A stretch of DNA of 64,000 nt from an uncultured Collinsella sp. (GTDB taxonomy: Bacteria > Actinomycetota > Coriobacteriia > Coriobacteriales > Coriobacteriaceae): assembly GCA_958443265.1 (NCBI GenBank), contig CAUCKA010000002.1, positions 1-64,000 of the forward strand. Direction: 5' to 3'. The notes below the pieces were generated by a model that saw only the letters and a list, made by a program, of their open reading frames with translations, searched no databases and was not told where the DNA came from. Shown here in pieces: positions 10,409 to 18,469 of this stretch; the first letter of the stretch is position 1; every line of letters starts with the position of its first letter. The position numbers were made by a program, and so were the translations under genes.

Positions 10409-11785
10409 CTACTCCTCCACGGCCTGTGTGCCGGCAGCACGGGCCAAATCATCGATTGCCAGGGTGTCGGCGCTCAGGGCGCGATGACGGCCATCGAGCA
10501 CGGGCTCGCCCGCCTGCTCCACGGCCAGCGACTCGCCGGTACGCATGTACCACGCGGCGCGACGACCCCAGACCAGCGCCTCGAGCAGGCTGTTTGATGC
10601 AAGGCGGTTCTTGCCGTGAACGCCGTTGCAAGCCGTCTCGCCCGCGGCGTAGAGCTCGGGCATCGAGGTGCGGCCGTCCTTGTCGACCCACACGCCGCCC
10701 ATAAAGTAGTGCTGTGTGGGCGTAACGGGGATGGGCTCGTCCAAGATATCGCGGCCGTCCTCCAGGCAGCGTGCGCGAATGTTGGCAAAGTGCCCGGTCA
10801 CCACATCGCGCTCGACGGGGGCAAAGCTCAGCCACTCGTGCTCGGTGCCGTCCTGCTTCATCTGCTCGCGAATAGCGGCGGCGACCACATCGCGCGGCTG
10901 AAGCTCATCGGTAAAGCGCTCGCCGGCGGCGTTGAGCAAAATCGCGCCTTCGCCGCGGCAGCTCTCGCTGATCAGGAAGGTGCGGCCCGGCTGCGGCGAG
11001 AACAGTCCCGTGGGATGGATCTGCACGTAGTCCAGGTGCTCCATCTTAATGCCATGCTCCTGAGCGATATAGCAGGCATCGCCTGTGAGCTGCGGGTAGT
11101 TGGTCGAGTGGTCGTATACGCCGCCGATGCCGCCCGTTGCCCACAGCGTATGGCGGGCATGGATCTTAAAGGGCTCGCCGGCATGCACGCCCTCGGCGGC
11201 ATTTGTCAGCTCGTCGGCGGGACGAACCGAGTTGTCCTCGTCCACGGAAACGGCGACGACACCGGCACACACCGTGGCGCCGTCACGCTCGGCCGTCAGG
11301 ATGTCGGTCATGGCCACGTGCTCCAGAATCTGCACGTTGTCCAGCTTGCGAACGGCCTGGAGCAGCCTGGTCGTGATCTCCTTGCCCGTAATATCGGCAT
11401 GGAAGGCAATGCGCGGGCGGCTGTGCGCGCCCTCGCGGGTAAAGTCGAGGCTGCCGTCGGCCTTGCGCTCAAAGTCCACGCCCATGGCCAGTAGGTCGTT
11501 GATGACCGAGCGGCTCGAGCGGATCATGATGTCGACGCTCTCGCGGCGGTTCTCGTAGTGGCCGGCGTGCATGGTGTCCTCAAAGAAGGCATCGTAGTCC
11601 GAGCCCTCGGGCAGCACGCAGATGCCGCCCTGCGCGAGCATCGAATCGCACTCGTCGACGGCGCCCTTGGAGAGCATGATTACGCGCGTGCTCGTCGGCA
11701 GATTGAGAGCCGCATACAGGCCCGCCACGCCGCAACCGGCAATGACGACATCGCACTCCATATCGGGGTATTGTTTGGTTTCCAC
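10409..11785 (-). CDS. nadB: L-aspartate oxidase
   Basis: A flavoprotein of 458 residues that oxidises aspartate to iminoaspartate for quinolinate synthesis. The N-terminus carries the FAD-binding motif CDVVIAGCGVAGLYAALNL, with the substrate loop HSRPRIAFHADITGKEI later and GGVWVDKDGRT plus the FAD-binding C-terminal segment. It is somewhat shorter than the E. coli enzyme. I chose GTG at 11785 because AGAGGA lies five bases upstream; an ATG 45 bases earlier would read through the palindrome at 11804-11838. In anaerobes fumarate is the likely electron acceptor. Confidence 0.93.
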   Translation of the reverse strand: METKQYPDMECDVVIAGCGVAGLYAALNLPTSTRVIMLSKGAVDECDSMLAQGGICVLPEGSDYDAFFEDTMHAGHYENRRESVDIMIRSSRSVINDLLAMGVDFERKADGSLDFTREGAHSRPRIAFHADITGKEITTRLLQAVRKLDNVQILEHVAMTDILTAERDGATVCAGVVAVSVDEDNSVRPADELTNAAEGVHAGEPFKIHARHTLWATGGIGGVYDHSTNYPQLTGDACYIAQEHGIKMEHLDYVQIHPTGLFSPQPGRTFLISESCRGEGAILLNAAGERFTDELQPRDVVAAAIREQMKQDGTEHEWLSFAPVERDVVTGHFANIRARCLEDGRDILDEPIPVTPTQHYFMGGVWVDKDGRTSMPELYAAGETACNGVHGKNRLASNSLLEALVWGRRAAWYMRTGESLAVEQAGEPVLDGRHRALSADTLAIDDLARAAGTQAVEE

Positions 11786-11803
11786 AGGAATCCTCTCCCT
11801 TGT

Positions 11804-11838
11804 AATGTGACATAAGGGATGGTCCCTCATGTCACATT
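11804..11838. promoter_or_regulatory. Palindrome between nadA and nadB
   Basis: AATGTGACATAAGGGA and TCCCTCATGTCACATT, 16-base arms with one mismatch and a three-base loop. It fills the gap between the nadA stop and the nadB start. It could be a NiaR operator, an RNA hairpin, or a dispersed repeat like the other GGGAC-containing families. Confidence 0.5.
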
Positions 11839-11841
11839 GGC

Positions 11842-12867
11842 TTAGCGCGCCGCGTACTCGAGCATGCGGTCGAGCGTGAGCTTGGCCTGATCGGCGGCAT
11901 CGTCCGACACGCCAATCCGCACCTCGCCCTCGCCCGTCTCCAGGCAGCGCACGAGCTTTTCGAGCGTGATGAGATCCATGTTGACGCAGGTGGGCTGCAC
12001 CGCAGGGAAGTAGAACTTCTTGCCGGTGCCCTGGCAGCGGCGCTCAAGTTCGTAGAGCACGCCGCGGACCGTCACGATGATGAACTCGCTCGCGTCCGAC
12101 TCCTCGGCATACTTGATGATGCCGGCAGTAGACCCGATGTAGTCGGCCTCAGCCAGGACGTCGGCCTTGCACTCGGGGTGCGCTAGCACGAGCGCGTCGG
12201 GGTGCGCCTCCTGCGCGTCGACGATCTGCTCGACGGTGATGATGTGATGACGCGGGCAGTAGCCATTGTTGAGGATGACGTGCTTTTGCGGCACCTGCTC
12301 GGCTACGAAGCGGCCCAGGTTTTGATCGGGGATGAACAGGACATGCTGCTGCGGCAGCTCGGACACGATCTTGACGGCGTTGGAGCTGGTGACGCACACA
12401 TCACTCCAGCTCTTGATCTCGACCGTCGAGTTGACGTAGCAGACCACGGCAAGGTCGTCGCCGTACTCGGCGCGCGCCGCGTCGACCGTCTCGCGCTTGA
12501 CCATGTGCGCCATGGGGCAGTCCGCACCCGGCTCGGGCAGCAGCACGGTCTTGGTGGGGTTGAGCAGCTTGGCGCTCTCGCCCATAAACTCCACGCCGCA
12601 CAGCACGATAGTCTGCTGCGGCAGGCTTTTGGCAAGCTTTGCCAGGTAAAAGCTGTCGCCGACGTAATCGGCAACGGCCTGGACCTCGGGCGCCACATAG
12701 TAGTGCGCCAGGATCACCGCGTCACGTTGGGTTTTTAGTTGCTGAATGGCCTCGACGAGCTCTGCGGGCACCAATGCCGCGCGCTCCGTTGCCGTCGTTG
12801 CCGATGCCAGGCCGGCCGCAATGTCGCGTGCAAGCTCCGATGCATCCATGTTCGCGCCCTGTGCCAT
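11842..12867 (-). CDS. nadA: Quinolinate synthase
   Basis: A 341-residue [4Fe-4S] enzyme that condenses iminoaspartate with dihydroxyacetone phosphate. The three cluster cysteines are visible in VLCGVEFMGES, NNGYCPRHH and QPTCVNMDLITLEKL. The substrate segment AHYYVAPEVQAVADYVGDS is near residue 55. I chose the ATG at 12867, with GAGGGG five bases upstream. First gene of the nadABC-niaR operon. Confidence 0.97.
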   Translation of the reverse strand: MAQGANMDASELARDIAAGLASATTATERAALVPAELVEAIQQLKTQRDAVILAHYYVAPEVQAVADYVGDSFYLAKLAKSLPQQTIVLCGVEFMGESAKLLNPTKTVLLPEPGADCPMAHMVKRETVDAARAEYGDDLAVVCYVNSTVEIKSWSDVCVTSSNAVKIVSELPQQHVLFIPDQNLGRFVAEQVPQKHVILNNGYCPRHHIITVEQIVDAQEAHPDALVLAHPECKADVLAEADYIGSTAGIIKYAEESDASEFIIVTVRGVLYELERRCQGTGKKFYFPAVQPTCVNMDLITLEKLVRCLETGEGEVRIGVSDDAADQAKLTLDRMLEYAAR

Positions 12868-12908
12868 CAAGGCCCCTCTCTTTTGGCGAATCTTGGGGCT
12901 TTAGTATG

Positions 12909-12952
12909 ACACCTGGCTTTACAGCTGACAAGACAGCTGTAAAGCCAGGTGT
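12909..12952. promoter_or_regulatory. Perfect 19-bp palindrome upstream of nadA
   Basis: Arms ACACCTGGCTTTACAGCTG and its exact complement with a six-base loop, about 40 bases before the nadA start. Position suggests an operator or 5' leader hairpin of the NAD operon, with NiaR the obvious candidate regulator, but it could be another mobile palindrome. Confidence 0.55.
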
Positions 12953-12976
12953 AAAGTTGAAATAAAGATTCAATCA

Positions 12977-13035
12977 TGGGGCGGGTCCATTTTCGAACTG
13001 GCAAGCTGAGGATAGTTGAAAATGGACCCGCCCCA
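12977..13035. repeat. Inverted repeat GGGGCGGGTCCATTTTC
   Basis: Arms TGGGGCGGGTCCATTTTC and GAAAATGGACCCGCCCCA plus an extra AACT/AGTT pair inside, loop about 14 bases. One copy only in this window. Confidence 0.75.
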
Positions 13036-13071
13036 AGATTCGAGCGGCCCGCATTGTCCTGGACCAAGGGG

Positions 13072-13284
13072 CGGTGGTCAAAAAAGGCCAAATATGAGTA
13101 CTGTCACCAAATTGGTAGCATCGATTTTCCGGTCCAGAGCAGCAAAATCGCCTTGTTTGGAGCCCGATTGCAACTCTGAAGGACGAAAATCGATGCACTT
13201 TTGGCCGCTGGCACCGATTTTGGAGGCCATTTGGCTGCCACTAAACTGGTAACAGTACTCATATTTGGCCTTTTTTGACCACCG
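13072..13284. mobile_element. 213-bp MITE-like element with 33-bp perfect inverted ends
   Basis: The ends start CGGTGGTCAAAAAAGGCC and are perfect complements over 33 bases (13072-13104 and 13252-13284). A nested inverted pair lies inside: GCATCGATTTTCC (from 13118) against GACGAAAATCGATGC (to 13195). No open frame of note. The size and layout resemble the element inserted in hypF at 21205-21411, though the sequence differs. Either a non-autonomous transposable element or a folded RNA-forming repeat. Confidence 0.75.
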
Positions 13285-13304
13285 GGCTTCCGGCAGACCC
13301 CAAA

Positions 13305-13336
13305 AGCGGGCCCGAATCGCTCGATCCGGGCCCGCT
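13305..13336. terminator. GC-rich hairpin
   Basis: AGCGGGCCCG and CGGGCCCGCT are perfect complements with a 12-base loop. There is no U tract. Function unclear; it lies between the element at 13072-13284 and the transposase remnant. Confidence 0.45.
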
Positions 13337-13427
13337 GGGGGTAGCGAGCACAATCGAGGTGTAAGAAGCAAGAGAGGGCCATCGCCTAGAATCGTCAGCG
13401 CCTAGATATTCAACGAGAGGAAAGACA

Positions 13428-13763
13428 ATGGTCCGCAGCGACATGCTACCCCAGCCGGACCGGGGGCTCGGCCTCGACCGGCCCCAGACCGAGGCATTTC
13501 ACCGACGAGTTCAAGAGGAAGATAGTCGATCTCCACAACGCCGGAAAGCCCAGGCGCGAGGCCATGGACGAGTGCGACCTCGACAAGAGCACCGTGGAGA
13601 GGCGGGTCAAGTCGATAAACGAGACCGGCTCGCCGCGCGCCGCCGACAACCGCACGCCCGAGTAGAACCGGATCCTGGAGCCCGAGCGCGAGAACCGCAG
13701 GCTCCGGATGGAGGTCAACGTCTTAAGACGAGCGGCGCCAGCATACGCTCGGAAGTCAGGGCC
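13428..13763 (+). pseudogene. Decayed IS3-family orfA (transposase) remnant
   Basis: From 13495 the frame reads an IS3 OrfA helix-turn-helix (FTDEFKRKIVDLHNAGKPRR, then STVERRVKSINETGSP). An in-frame TAG at 13663-13665 interrupts it after ADNRTPE, where such proteins normally continue into the leucine-zipper segment; that segment (NRILEPERENRRLRMEV, then LRRAA) is still readable beyond. The upstream ATG at 13428 is in another frame, so a frameshift has also occurred. No matching orfB follows; instead another IS3 copy begins at 13821 on the opposite strand. Confidence 0.8.
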
Positions 13764-13861
13764 ATGGCGGCCAACGGGGGGCCGCTGCCCCATATCGGCG
13801 CAGCGCTGGCATCGAGGCCTTCTGACCTGTGTCAAGATTTCGGACACGCATGCTCGAGAAA

Positions 13862-14797
13862 TCAAGCGGCCATAGGCATGGCCTCGAGCTTGGGCTCGGT
13901 TCTCTCGAAGAAGGCCGCCATGGCCTCGGCCGGCACCTTGTAGCCGATCGTCGAGCGGGGCCTTCGGCGGTTGTAGTACGCCTCGATGAACTCGACCACC
14001 GCGTGCTTGGCGGAATCCCTGGTCGGGAAGCTGCGCCTGTAGTACATCTCGTTCTTCAGCGTGGCGAGGAACGACTCGGCCACCGCGTTGTCGTGGCAGT
14101 TGCCGGCGCGGCTGCAGGACAGCCGCACGTCGTTGTCGCGCGCCCATTCGGCCAGAAGCCTGCTGGTGTACTGGGCGCCGCGGTCGGCGTGGAATATCGC
14201 GTTGCCGGCCACGTAGCCGCGCGATTTGGCCGACGCCAGCGCCGAAACCACGATGTCGGCGGTCATGCGCTCGGAGAGCGACCAGCCCACCACCATGCGG
14301 GTGTTGAGGTCGATGACCGTCGACAGGTACAGCCATCCCTCGCCGGTGCGCAGGTAGGTGATGTCGCCCACGAGCTTGCAGGTTGGAACGGGACTGGTGA
14401 AGTCGCGGCGCACCAGGTCGGGCCGGGGCCTGGCCTTCGGGTCGGGGATGGTGGTGCGCTTCCTGGCGTTGGGCGTGCAGCCGCGTATTCCCAGCTCGCG
14501 CATCAGCTTGCGCACCCTATACAGGGTCAATCCGGAGAACTCGCCGGGCAGGAAGCATTTCACGAACCGGAAGCCGAACCTGCGGTCCGACTCCAGCCAC
14601 ACGCGCCGGACCGCCTCGCGCTCGGCCGACCAGTCTTCTCGCGGGCAGCCGTTGGAGAGCCACGAGTAGAAGCCCGATCGGCTCACGCCGAGCACGCGGG
14701 CCATCATTTTCACCGGGAATTCGGCCTTCTCCGCCAACATCATCCGGTAGCATGCGGCTACGCCTGGCTTTTGGCGAAGAAGGCCGCGGCTTTTTTC
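13862..14797 (-). CDS. IS3-family transposase OrfB (DDE integrase)
   Basis: The catalytic part of the transposase. It contains VGDITYLRTGEGWLYLSTVI (first Asp), HADRGAQYTS (second Asp) and NAVAESFLATLKNEMYYR (Glu), the rve-domain DDE triad. It is preceded by a segment typical of IS3 OrfB (SRSGFYSWL). The frame has no start of its own; it is probably made as an OrfAB fusion by -1 slippage on the six A residues at 14791-14796, where the two frames overlap. It appears intact. Confidence 0.88.
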   Translation of the reverse strand, partial: EKSRGLLRQKPGVAACYRMMLAEKAEFPVKMMARVLGVSRSGFYSWLSNGCPREDWSAEREAVRRVWLESDRRFGFRFVKCFLPGEFSGLTLYRVRKLMRELGIRGCTPNARKRTTIPDPKARPRPDLVRRDFTSPVPTCKLVGDITYLRTGEGWLYLSTVIDLNTRMVVGWSLSERMTADIVVSALASAKSRGYVAGNAIFHADRGAQYTSRLLAEWARDNDVRLSCSRAGNCHDNAVAESFLATLKNEMYYRRSFPTRDSAKHAVVEFIEAYYNRRRPRSTIGYKVPAEAMAAFFERTEPKLEAMPMAA

Positions 14798-15042
14798 AAG
14801 AAGGCGTTCTCCATCTCGAGCTCGCGTATGCGCCTTTTCGCCTCGCGAAGCTCGCGGTCCTCGGCCTTGGGGTCGGGCCCGCCGGCAAGCTCGCGCCGGC
14901 GGCTCTGCACCCACTTGTTCACGGTCTTGGAATTCAGGCCCAGTTCTGCGCAGCATTCCGTTATCGGCCTGCCCGTCGAGATGATGTAGTCGGCGGTCTC
15001 GCGCCTGAACTCGTCGGTGTACTTGGCGGCTGGGTTGGACAT
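14758..15042 (-). CDS. IS3-family transposase OrfA
   Basis: A 94-residue DNA-binding protein: helix-turn-helix (YTDEFRRETADYIISTGRPI, then LGLNSKTVNKWV) and a leucine zipper (REAKRRIRELEMENAFLKK). It recognises the IS ends and joins OrfB by programmed frameshifting. It overlaps the OrfB frame by about 40 bases. Confidence 0.9.
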   Translation of the reverse strand: MSNPAAKYTDEFRRETADYIISTGRPITECCAELGLNSKTVNKWVQSRRRELAGGPDPKAEDRELREAKRRIRELEMENAFLKKAAAFFAKSQA

Positions 15043-15124
15043 AGCATACCGTCCTCTCGGTCGTCGATGAATGCATTCTAAAGGATTGGGCCTCTAGCAT
15101 GCGTGTCCGAAAAGACGATACAGG

Positions 15125-16243
15125 TCAGACAACCCAATCAGACGTCGTCTCGAGCGCGTCCTCTGCACGGTCGAGCGTGCTTCTGGCCTTGGCACCCTGT
15201 TTGAACCACGAGCGCAGGTCCTCGAGCGTGCTGCCCGCTGCATACACCTTGATTTTGCGACCGCCTTTCGTGGTCACCGTGCAACGGTCGCCGCTCTCGC
15301 TGTTCTCGTGCGCCGTGACCTTCTTGAGGTAATCGCGACGGAACGCCACGACGCGGGCATTGCTGATCTCGATGAACCAATCATCGTCGACAAGCGAAGT
15401 GCCCGTGGTACCTCGACTTGCCATCTCCTCGGCGAAGGAGAAGCCGAGTTCGCGCTCCTGCCTGCCGATCTCGAGGATGCCGCGGGCGGGCATGCTGAGC
15501 ATGAGCAGGGGCAGGAGTCCCCCTATGAACAGGAAGAGGAACGGGACGAGCAAGAGCAGACGAGCACCGGCATCGGTGAAAACAGCCATGAAGGCGATCA
15601 CGAGCGAGAAGACGAGCGCCATGCCGTTGAAAACAATCGTCAACGGCTTGATGGCAGACCAACACAGGCCCGCCTTGGTCATGGGACCGTCGACGGCGTC
15701 CGAGACTTCGATGCCCTCTTCCTCCAGACGGGCGAGGAGGTTGAGCGAGCACACCCCCTCGAGGCTTATCGAGCAGAACTTCCGGTCGCCCCCGAACAGG
15801 TCGATCCTCATCATCTGCGTGTGAAGCGTTGCACGGGTGATGTTGCCAAACGTCGTCTCCTTGCGGACGCCGAAGGCGTTACGCGAGAGAATTCGCTCAC
15901 CGTCCACGTCGATGCGCGGGATGCTCAGCAGGGCCCAGATGGCCATGCCCGCGAGCGCCATGGCGTGACCGAACCACACAAGCTCGTGGTCCCACTCGCC
16001 CAACGAGACGTCCTGCCAGACGTAGACACCCAGCATGAGCAGCTCGAACGCGACGGCGCAGCAGGCGATGATCGTGCGGATGGCAGCGGGCATGCGCACC
16101 GTGAAGCGATCGAGGCTGTCCGTCGCCTCACTGCGCTCGCGCGCGCCGCGACGGGCGACCCATGCAGTGAGCGGACCGACGATGAACACCACCATCGCCA
16201 CGCGCAGGAACGATTCGAGCATGTCGCCCATATTAACCACCAT
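15125..16243 (-). CDS. Multi-pass membrane protein with PH-like domain, 3' end cut by an IS
   Basis: A 372-residue protein of unknown function. Hydrophobic segments lie near residues 10-25, 55-75, 88-108 and 205-255 (the last a pair). Soluble parts around 110-180 and 280-350 look like bacterial PH-type beta domains (DDDWFIEISNARVVAFRRDY and TVTTKGGRKIKVYAAGS). The C-terminus ends SDWVV followed by a TGA formed by the terminal repeat of the IS3 element, so the natural 3' end is lost. A start at 16231 has the better ribosome site (GGTGG five bases upstream). Possibly still functional because only the tail is missing. Confidence 0.65.
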   Translation of the reverse strand: MVVNMGDMLESFLRVAMVVFIVGPLTAWVARRGARERSEATDSLDRFTVRMPAAIRTIIACCAVAFELLMLGVYVWQDVSLGEWDHELVWFGHAMALAGMAIWALLSIPRIDVDGERILSRNAFGVRKETTFGNITRATLHTQMMRIDLFGGDRKFCSISLEGVCSLNLLARLEEEGIEVSDAVDGPMTKAGLCWSAIKPLTIVFNGMALVFSLVIAFMAVFTDAGARLLLLVPFLFLFIGGLLPLLMLSMPARGILEIGRQERELGFSFAEEMASRGTTGTSLVDDDWFIEISNARVVAFRRDYLKKVTAHENSESGDRCTVTTKGGRKIKVYAAGSTLEDLRSWFKQGAKARSTLDRAEDALETTSDWVV

Positions 16244-16419
16244 CCCAGTAGAGAACTTGAATTGGGGAGACTATAGCAAAGCAAAGCGGTCCGCACGGCA
16301 TCGCCCGGGTGTTTTCGGCATGCGGCGGAAAACCAACGGCAACGGGCGTTGAGAACTCGTCCGAAATAGGAGATTCAGCCGAAGCGATTCTTCTTGACTT
16401 GGTCTCAATGTGATACGAC

Positions 16420-16947
16420 ATGCGCCACTACCTGCGCGGTCTTGCGGCCCTGATCGAAGAGGGTCACACCGATGAGGCGCTCGAACGCATCGACGCGCTC
16501 TGCGAGACCAACGATCGCACCGCCGTGCGCCGCTACTGCGCCAACGAAACGGTCAACATTGCGCTCTCGTCGCTTTCCGCGGACATCAACGCGCACGGCA
16601 TCACCGCCGACCTGCGCGCCGCCGTGCCCGAAACCGTCCACGTGGGCGATGTCGATCTGTTCAGTGTGGTATCGAACGCCCTGGACAATGCCATCGCCGC
16701 GGCGAGCGCCGCCCCCGAAGGCAAGCGGTTTGTCGACCTGGACCTTCGCTACGAAGACGGGCAGCTTCTATTGCTGGTTTCCAACACGTTTGGCCGTGCG
16801 CCGCACATGGTCGACGGCATGCCCGTGGCTCAGCACACTGGGCATGGCTTTGGCACCAAGAGCATTATGCTTGCCGTCGAGCGCATGAACGGCAACTGCC
16901 AGTTCCGCATTAACGGCGACCGGTTTGAGCTGCGCGCCGTGATGTAG
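16420..16947 (+). pseudogene. C-terminal remnant of a GHKL sensor histidine kinase
   Basis: The reading frame opens at MRHYLRGLAALIEEG, which is the histidine-box of AgrC-like kinases, and continues to a GHKL ATPase domain (NALDNAIAAA as the N-box, GHGFGTKSIMLAVERMNG as the G-box). The sensor and membrane half is missing: a TGA stops the same frame two codons upstream of the ATG. About 175 residues remain. It could be a dead fragment or an orphan ATPase domain; no response regulator is adjacent. Confidence 0.65.
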
Positions 16948-16965
16948 GGGCTGCCGCCAGCCTCG

Positions 16966-17541
16966 CTACAGCGGCGCAGCCGCCGGGGTCAGCTGCTTAA
17001 TGTAGGCCCACATGCGCTGCTTGGCGGCCTTGTCGGTCAGCGCCGCCTCAAAGCCATCGAGCGCGAGCACGCGGCGGCCCTGCACATGGGCGACCAGGCC
17101 GGGCTTGAGCATGGCGGTGTCAAAGTCATCAATTGCCACAAGCATATCGGCATAGGTCTCGCGCATGACATCGGCCGCACTGTTGTCCAGCAGCAGCACC
17201 GCCTCGGGGTCTAAGGTCTCCAGCGCCTCACGGAACAGATCGCACGTCAGGGCCTCGCCCGCCGCGACCGCTCCGTCGCCCGCGCCGGCGACGCTTGCCA
17301 GCACGCAAAAATCCTCGGGGGCATATCCGATGGCGCCGAGCGCCTTGCGCAACGCGGCGCCATCCGCGCCGGCAGCCAGCTCGCCGCCCGAGCACTCGGC
17401 TTCATCCAAATCGCCTTTGACCAGCACAATCGGCGAGCACGCGTTGCCCGCGATACGCACACCGCGATCTGCAAGCGACGCGAGCTCCTGCTCGGTCGCC
17501 TGAGCGATGGCTTCTTTTTTCTGGCTTTGTGACGTGGGCAT
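16966..17541 (-). CDS. Uncharacterised protein, possibly a degenerate uracil-DNA-glycosylase fold
   Basis: A 191-residue Ala-rich protein that I do not recognise outright. The order of segments resembles family 4/5 UDGs: GNACSPIVLVKGDLDEAE, then LRKALGAIGYAPEDFCVLAS, LDPEAVLLLDNSAADVM, and a C-terminal KQRMWAYIKQL. The UDG catalytic motifs and the iron-sulfur cysteines are not convincing, so any enzymatic role is doubtful. Start at 17541 chosen because GGAGAGCGC precedes it. It converges on the kinase remnant and diverges from trxA. Confidence 0.5.
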   Translation of the reverse strand: MPTSQSQKKEAIAQATEQELASLADRGVRIAGNACSPIVLVKGDLDEAECSGGELAAGADGAALRKALGAIGYAPEDFCVLASVAGAGDGAVAAGEALTCDLFREALETLDPEAVLLLDNSAADVMRETYADMLVAIDDFDTAMLKPGLVAHVQGRRVLALDGFEAALTDKAAKQRMWAYIKQLTPAAAPL

Positions 17542-17677
17542 GCGCTCTCCAATCGTTTGCGTGCCCACCATTATATAAAAGAGCCGCCCGCGAGTGGTTG
17601 CTTTGCGGGCCGCTGGGTATAAGCACGGTCGTACTGAGTTTTACGCGGCCGAGCCGCGTCGTATTATGGAGGTCACC

Positions 17678-17998
17678 ATGGCTGACATTAAGCAGATTAC
17701 CCCCGAGAACTTCGGCGCTGTCGTCAACGATAGCCTGCCCGTACTGGTTGATTTTTGGGCCCCGTGGTGCGGCCCCTGCCGCTCGCTCTCGCCCATCGTA
17801 GACGAGGTTGCCGACGAGCTGGCCGGCAAGTTGGCTGTGGCCAAGTGCAACGTCGACGACAACCAGGACCTGGCCATGAAGTTTGGCGTCATGAGCATCC
17901 CCACGCTGATCGTCTTTAAGAACGGCGAGGAGGTCGACCGCTCGGTCGGCGCCTTGCCCAAGGCAAGACTTCAGGCACTGCTGGAGAAACATCTGTAA
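17678..17998 (+). CDS. trxA: Thioredoxin
   Basis: A 106-residue thioredoxin with the redox motif WAPWCGPCRSL near residue 30 and the cis-proline loop SIPTLIVFKNG. It reduces protein disulfides in the cytosol. The ATG at 17678 is preceded by GGAGG at 17668; upstream in-frame starts give an unlikely extension. It is followed by a hairpin at 18025-18046 and the terminator at 18111-18145, so it is probably monocistronic. Confidence 0.97.
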   Translation: MADIKQITPENFGAVVNDSLPVLVDFWAPWCGPCRSLSPIVDEVADELAGKLAVAKCNVDDNQDLAMKFGVMSIPTLIVFKNGEEVDRSVGALPKARLQALLEKHL

Positions 17999-18110
17999 TA
18001 CGCTTGTTACTTGTCTGCCGTCCATGAGCGGTTTCGCACCGCTCACCGGAGTGCCAAACGCAAGGCATGCGACCACGGATAGTATGGTATGCACAAACAG
18101 CCCCCAGTGA

Positions 18111-18145
18111 ACGGGCGCGGGTCAGACGGACTCGCGCCCGTTTTC
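18111..18145 (+). terminator. Rho-independent terminator after trxA
   Basis: ACGGGCGCG and CGCGCCCGT form the stem, followed by TTTTC. It separates trxA from the nikR-hyp cluster. Confidence 0.8.
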
Positions 18146-18219
18146 TTATGCGGCGGCGCCCAAGGCGGGCGTAGTAGAATCTGAACCACCATATCGCCCC
18201 GTACAAAAGGAGACTCCCC

Positions 18220-18468
18220 ATGCATGACGTCGGAATGAACATGAGCCAGCTTGCCATGAGCGTCAAGCAGGTCGACGACACCATTGAGCTCGCTCACGAG
18301 TGGAGCCATCAGCTGCTGCACGCGACCGAGAACTTTGACATGGAGCGCATTGGCGCCAAGCTCGAGGCCGCCATGTCTGCGCTGCACGAGGCGCACGATG
18401 CGCTCGAGGGCTACGAGGAGGCCATCGAGGCAGATCACAACTCCGTCGGCTCTGTGAAACTGGTGTAA
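18220..18468 (+). CDS. Small helical protein coupled to nikR
   Basis: An 82-residue protein of no recognised family. It is almost wholly predicted helix, with regularly spaced His and acidic residues (TIELAHEWSHQLLHATENFD and ALHEAHDALEGYEEAIEADH), reminiscent of four-helix metal-handling or coiled proteins. AAAAGGAGAC precedes the ATG. It ends one base before the nikR start, so the two are probably translated together. A role in nickel handling is inference from this context alone. Confidence 0.7.
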   Translation: MHDVGMNMSQLAMSVKQVDDTIELAHEWSHQLLHATENFDMERIGAKLEAAMSALHEAHDALEGYEEAIEADHNSVGSVKLV

Positions 18469-18469
18469 C

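Larger units (their letters stand above)
13821..15129 (-). mobile_element. IS3-family insertion sequence, copy 1
   Basis: About 1.3 kb bounded by 34-base inverted ends (13821-13854 and 15096-15129) starting TCTGACCTGT and sharing TTTCGGACACGCATGCT. It carries orfA and orfB on the minus strand. I found no flanking target duplication, and a different IS remnant adjoins its left end, so the junction has probably been rearranged after insertion. Its right end supplies the stop codon of the truncated gene at 15125-16243. Confidence 0.88.

Noticed and set aside
12868..13427. Short coding frames in the repeat-rich gap upstream of nadA
   Set aside because: All frames here run through inverted repeats, lack ribosome sites and show no family resemblance.
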